Below the pieces are notes generated by a model that saw only the letters and a program-made list of their open reading frames with translations, searched no databases and was not told where the DNA came from. The translations under genes and the position numbers were made by a program. A stretch of 64,000 nucleotides of DNA from JAIEOG01 sp964611895. Lineage in GTDB: Bacteria > Bdellovibrionota > FAC87 > UBA2466. Shown piece by piece: positions 61,040 through 64,000 of this stretch (positions are counted from its first letter, which is position 1; each line of letters opens with the position of its first letter). The DNA is taken from positions 1 through 64,000 of the forward strand of contig CAZTDN010000009.1 in NCBI GenBank assembly GCA_964611895.1. Reading direction: 5' to 3'.

Positions 61040-61948
61040 TTATTCCAGTTCCAAATAGCGGTTTAAATGACGCCCATCTTCTCTCCACCCCGCCTGCACT
61101 TTCACATGCAGTTTCAGACAGATTTGTTTCCCCAAGTATTGCTCGATTTCTTTGCGAGCAGCGATTCCAATGCGTTTCATCATCTCGCCTTGTTTTCCGA
61201 TCAAAATCCCTCGGCGAGATTCACTGTCAACGTGCAAAATAGCGTGGTAGGAAGGAACCCGGGCTTCGCTCTCACTCTCGTTCCAATTTTCCATTTCAAC
61301 CCAAACCGTATAGGGAATTTCTTCCCGTGTAGCCCGGTAGATTTTTTCGCGGATAAACTCACTCAAAACAAAGTCCTTAGACCGATCGGTCACTTCGCCC
61401 GGTGCATACCAGTGCTGGCCTTCTGGGAGTCGAGGTTTGACCAGGCTCGCAATTCGATCCACACCGTTTCCGCGAATGGCCGAAATGGGCACAATGTCGC
61501 CAAATAGTTTCAACTCCGCAATGCGTGCAAGAATCGGCAAAAGGTCTTGATGACGAACCCGATCTATTTTGTTCAAGGCAAGCGTAGATTTTTCAGGAGG
61601 GCGCTGAGCGATTCGCTCCTTAAGCTGTTCTATTTGGCTAAACATCTTGGGATTAGAAACATCAAACACCCAAACCAACAGATCACAATCCTTTGCGTTT
61701 TTGTCGGCGACTTTATTAAGCATCCGCGCAACGGATTCTTTGTTACGTTGAAATCCCGGTGTGTCGACGTAGATCACCTGGACCTGGTCTCCCGTGTCGA
61801 TTCCTCGAATGCCGTGATACGTGGTTTGCGCACGTGGCGAAACGATGCTGAGCTTTTTTCCCAAAAGCGCGTTCAGCAGGGTAGATTTACCCGAGTTCGT
61901 GGGACCAACAATGCCTACAAAACCGCTGCGATATCCTGGATTCATCAC
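61040..61948 (-). CDS. era: GTPase Era
   Basis: Era binds 16S rRNA and is needed for 30S maturation. The 302-residue product has G1 GPTNSGKST, G2 region RAQTTYHGIRGI, G3 DTPGFQ, G4 NKID and a C-terminal KH domain with GILIGKQGEMMKRIG. It overlaps rnc by 4 nt (ATGA), giving the classic rnc-era pair, here followed by der. Confidence 0.95.
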   Translation of the reverse strand: MMNPGYRSGFVGIVGPTNSGKSTLLNALLGKKLSIVSPRAQTTYHGIRGIDTGDQVQVIYVDTPGFQRNKESVARMLNKVADKNAKDCDLLVWVFDVSNPKMFSQIEQLKERIAQRPPEKSTLALNKIDRVRHQDLLPILARIAELKLFGDIVPISAIRGNGVDRIASLVKPRLPEGQHWYAPGEVTDRSKDFVLSEFIREKIYRATREEIPYTVWVEMENWNESESEARVPSYHAILHVDSESRRGILIGKQGEMMKRIGIAARKEIEQYLGKQICLKLHVKVQAGWREDGRHLNRYLELE

Positions 61949-62751
61949 TGTGTTCTTTCTCTTTCAAGCCATTCCAACGCCAGACTCGCGGCCTGTTGTT
62001 CAGCTTCTTTCTTGCTCTTGCCATCGCCAGTTCCCAATAGCCTGCCGGCGATATGGATCTCTACACGAAAAGTCTTCTCGTGTTCAGGTCCCCAAGTCTC
62101 CGCGAGGCGATACAGGGGCGTCGACTTATACATCGATTGGGTAACTTCTTGCAGATAAGTTTTATTATCCAACGAAGGAACGGGGGCGGTTGGATTCAAA
62201 GCCAGGCGATCCACCGCTTCCTGAAACATTCGGCCCAGAACAGACGTTGCCGCTGGCAGCCCCCCATCCAGGAAAACCGCTCCGACCAAAGCCTCCAAGC
62301 CCGCAGCCAAAATAGACCGCTTCTCCGAGCCGCCGGTTCGGCGCTCTCCTTGACCTAACAAGATCCGCTCTCCCAAACCCGCTTGAGAAGCTAGTTCCGC
62401 CAAGTGCCGACGGCTGACTAGGTAGCTCCTCCAGCGGGAAAGCTTGCCCTCAGACGCCTCCGGAAACCGGCGCATCAAAAGATCCGCAATGACTAAACCA
62501 ATTACCGCATCCCCCAAGAACTCCAGGCGTTCGTTGTCAACAAGGGCCGCCGAGTCCGGGTGGAGTTTGCGATCTTCGTTCGAATACGAGGAATGGGTGA
62601 GCGCTTCGCAAACCCGTGCGGGATCGCGGAATTCGTAGTTTAGGGTTTTTTGTACGTCGGCAAGGAGCTGCGGCCAGCCGTGGATTCTGTCTAACACCGT
62701 GTTTGAACCTCGACCGCTGGATGAAAACGTCCCAATAACGCGCTCATTCAA
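61945..62751 (-). CDS. rnc: Ribonuclease III
   Basis: RNase III cuts double-stranded RNA, including rRNA precursors. The 268-residue product has the signature NERLEFLGDAVIG, a second catalytic region around EALVGAVFLDGG and a C-terminal double-stranded RNA-binding domain (TWGPEHEKTFRVEI and GKSKKEAEQQAASLALE). A short N-terminal extension of about 25 residues precedes the domain. It is the first gene of rnc-era-der. Confidence 0.95.
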   Translation of the reverse strand: MNERVIGTFSSSGRGSNTVLDRIHGWPQLLADVQKTLNYEFRDPARVCEALTHSSYSNEDRKLHPDSAALVDNERLEFLGDAVIGLVIADLLMRRFPEASEGKLSRWRSYLVSRRHLAELASQAGLGERILLGQGERRTGGSEKRSILAAGLEALVGAVFLDGGLPAATSVLGRMFQEAVDRLALNPTAPVPSLDNKTYLQEVTQSMYKSTPLYRLAETWGPEHEKTFRVEIHIAGRLLGTGDGKSKKEAEQQAASLALEWLERERTQ

Positions 62752-62906
62752 AAGTCGACAAAACGATTACCATAGGCTCTCATGCGCCACAAGCTGTGCG
62801 TATTTTTACCATATATTTTCAACTAGTTACCAATATGCCGAGTTGAGCTTTGGGGTGCCGTGCGTTGACAAGGTTGATCCCCACGCGATACCGTCGAGCG
62901 ATTCCC

Positions 62907-64000
62907 ATGGACCTATTTCCCACGCATTGGATTCACCGACTCATCCGCATTAACAGCGAAACCCACCGCAGCAACGCGGAAGTGGTGGCCTTTTTGCGCC
63001 CCCTTCTCCAGGAGGCAGGCCTCAAAATTCAAGAGCAGACGGTTCGCGAAAAGGGGACCTCTTTCTCAAACCTCATCGCTTTCAATAACTCCCCTACTCA
63101 CCCGGATCTGCTCTTGTTTAATACCCATTTAGACACGGTTTCTGCCGGAGATCCTCGCGCCTGGACTAAGACGGGTGGCGACCCCTTTAAAGCAACCCAA
63201 GTCCGAGATCGGGTTTATGGCCTTGGCACCGCAGACGTTAAAATCGACTTCCTGTGCAAGCTCTGGGCGATCCGACAGGCGGGAAAAATCCATCGCCCCA
63301 TCGCTCTCGTAGGCACCTATGGCGAAGAAAGGGGCTTGATAGGAGTGCAAAAACTCTTTGCAGAAAAACGCGTCACACCTCGTTTTGCACTCGTCGGCGA
63401 ACCTTCGGACTTAGAATTGATCTACGCTCACAAAGGGCACGTCATCGCTTGCGCGTCCCTGCCCTTGGAAAAAGCGGCAACAGAAAAAACTCTGACCTGG
63501 AAAGGTAAGGCCGCGCATAGTTCAACCCCGGCATTGGGAGTGAATGCTATCGAAAAAGCGTTTTCGGATATCTCCCGAAAAAAACTAGGCATCGTCAGTT
63601 TAAACGGTGGCACGAACTCCAACCGCGTGCCCGAATCGGCCACCGCTCAATTGTGCTCAAACCCTGGTTCGGCCACTTCCGATTGGTTTGAGTTTGTTCA
63701 AGCTGTGCGCAAGCTCGAACATTCATACCGCAAAATCAAAGACAGCCGATTTTCTCCCGCACTAACCACCTTGAGCTGGAACCTTTGCCAAACCCAGGGC
63801 CACCGCGCAGAAATCACCTTTGACTTTAGAACACTACCGGGAGTCGACCCCTTTCAATTGCGGAAACAACTCGAAAAGGCACTGCCCAAGTCAGGACGCT
63901 GGATCGACATTTCGGTTGATTTGCCTCTCGCCGGCGAAAAAGAAAACACCCTCATGAAAGCAGCGTCCCGCGCCTTGAGAGCGTGCGGTGTGAAGCCGGT
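62907..64000 (+). CDS. M20-family metallopeptidase/deacylase (partial)
   Basis: From ATG 62907 the frame stays open to the window edge (364 codons). It has MDLFPTHWIHRLIRINSET, metal ligands LFNTHLDTV and GLGTADVKID, the catalytic pair in GTYGEERG and VGEPSDLE, and the dimerisation domain after KGKAAHSSTPALGVNAIE. It is close to ArgE/DapE/CPG2 enzymes that remove acyl or peptide groups; the substrate is not known. It is divergent from rnc, with a 155-bp gap. Confidence 0.82.
   Translation, partial: MDLFPTHWIHRLIRINSETHRSNAEVVAFLRPLLQEAGLKIQEQTVREKGTSFSNLIAFNNSPTHPDLLLFNTHLDTVSAGDPRAWTKTGGDPFKATQVRDRVYGLGTADVKIDFLCKLWAIRQAGKIHRPIALVGTYGEERGLIGVQKLFAEKRVTPRFALVGEPSDLELIYAHKGHVIACASLPLEKAATEKTLTWKGKAAHSSTPALGVNAIEKAFSDISRKKLGIVSLNGGTNSNRVPESATAQLCSNPGSATSDWFEFVQAVRKLEHSYRKIKDSRFSPALTTLSWNLCQTQGHRAEITFDFRTLPGVDPFQLRKQLEKALPKSGRWIDISVDLPLAGEKENTLMKAASRALRACGVKP

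Noticed and set aside
1..64000. CRISPR arrays, insertion sequences, prophage or integrative elements
   Set aside because: No regularly spaced repeats, transposase or integrase motifs, or phage structural genes were recognised on either strand.

Overview
The window is 64 kb of chromosomal backbone from a Gram-negative, diderm bacterium of moderate GC. The gene set suggests a Bdellovibrionota- or deltaproteobacteria-like organism. It combines a proteobacterial tRNA-Trp-secE-nusG-rplKAJL-rpoBC order, an LPS heptosyltransferase, a complete pilMNOPQ block, Tad/Flp pilin genes, PilZ proteins and an FYDLN-type acidic protein. This placement is inferred from gene content; no marker phylogeny could be run. 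A run of ten Ns at 54295-54304 shows that the source is a draft assembly. No CRISPR array, insertion sequence, prophage or rRNA operon was seen.

Layout. 1-11876 (+): end of tuf, rpmG, tRNA-Trp, secE, nusG, rplK, rplA, rplJ, rplL, rpoB, rpoC. 11873-13685: an RluA-type pseudouridine synthase and a divergent EpmA-like ligase. 13796-17959 (+): clpB and an HtrA protease. 18064-19381: a PfkB sugar kinase and an FYDLN-type acidic zinc-ribbon protein. 19383-22269 (-): a seven-gene partial Tad/Flp cluster with Flp pilin, TadE-like, a TadG/PilX-like protein, a small prepilin, a CpaB-like SAF protein and two unknown proteins, but no ATPase or platform. 22454-23711 (+): a pyruvoyl-dependent arginine decarboxylase and a methyltransferase. 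24237-24515: an intergenic region with consecutive hairpins. 24516-24941 (-): a PhaR-type regulator. 25286-30517 (-): pilM-N-O-P-Q plus one extra gene. 30747-41537: housekeeping and envelope genes (ssb, hemW, HEAT-like protein, DUF72, DnaJ-like, an S9-like protein without its catalytic serine, a beta-barrel protein, an RlmD/RumA-type methyltransferase, a flavoprotein, an ArsC/Spx-like protein, DUF374). 41582-46609 (+): a histidine-kinase-like/PilZ fusion, two adjacent ATP-grasp ligases (GshB-like and Ddl), PepP and a small lipoprotein. 46613-55528: MlaC, a WaaF-type heptosyltransferase, a CPBP protease, a 58-residue pilin-like gene, a C-terminal processing protease, a membrane PilZ protein, an OmpR-type regulator opposite a lone cyclic-nucleotide-binding domain, a LolB-like lipoprotein and a membrane protein split by the N gap. 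55440-64000: gamma carbonic anhydrase, miaB, trmL-like, a glycosyltransferase-like protein, a secreted unknown, der, era, rnc and the start of an M20 peptidase.

Themes. The first 12 kb is the core transcription/translation supercluster. The middle carries two separate pilus-related loci (type IVa assembly genes and a reduced Tad set) plus a third lone pilin-like gene. Two PilZ proteins raise the possibility of c-di-GMP input to surface functions. The least ordinary items are the archaeal-type arginine decarboxylase with a 25-bp near-perfect palindrome at the start codon of the next gene, the kinase-PilZ fusion, the inactive-looking S9 protein, the overlapping small prepilin gene and the structured intergenic region at 24.37-24.48 kb.

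Limits: all calls come from reading the sequence and recalling family motifs. Several starts (CTG, TTG, GTG) are inferred from Shine-Dalgarno position and family alignment, and the promoters are unaided consensus matches.
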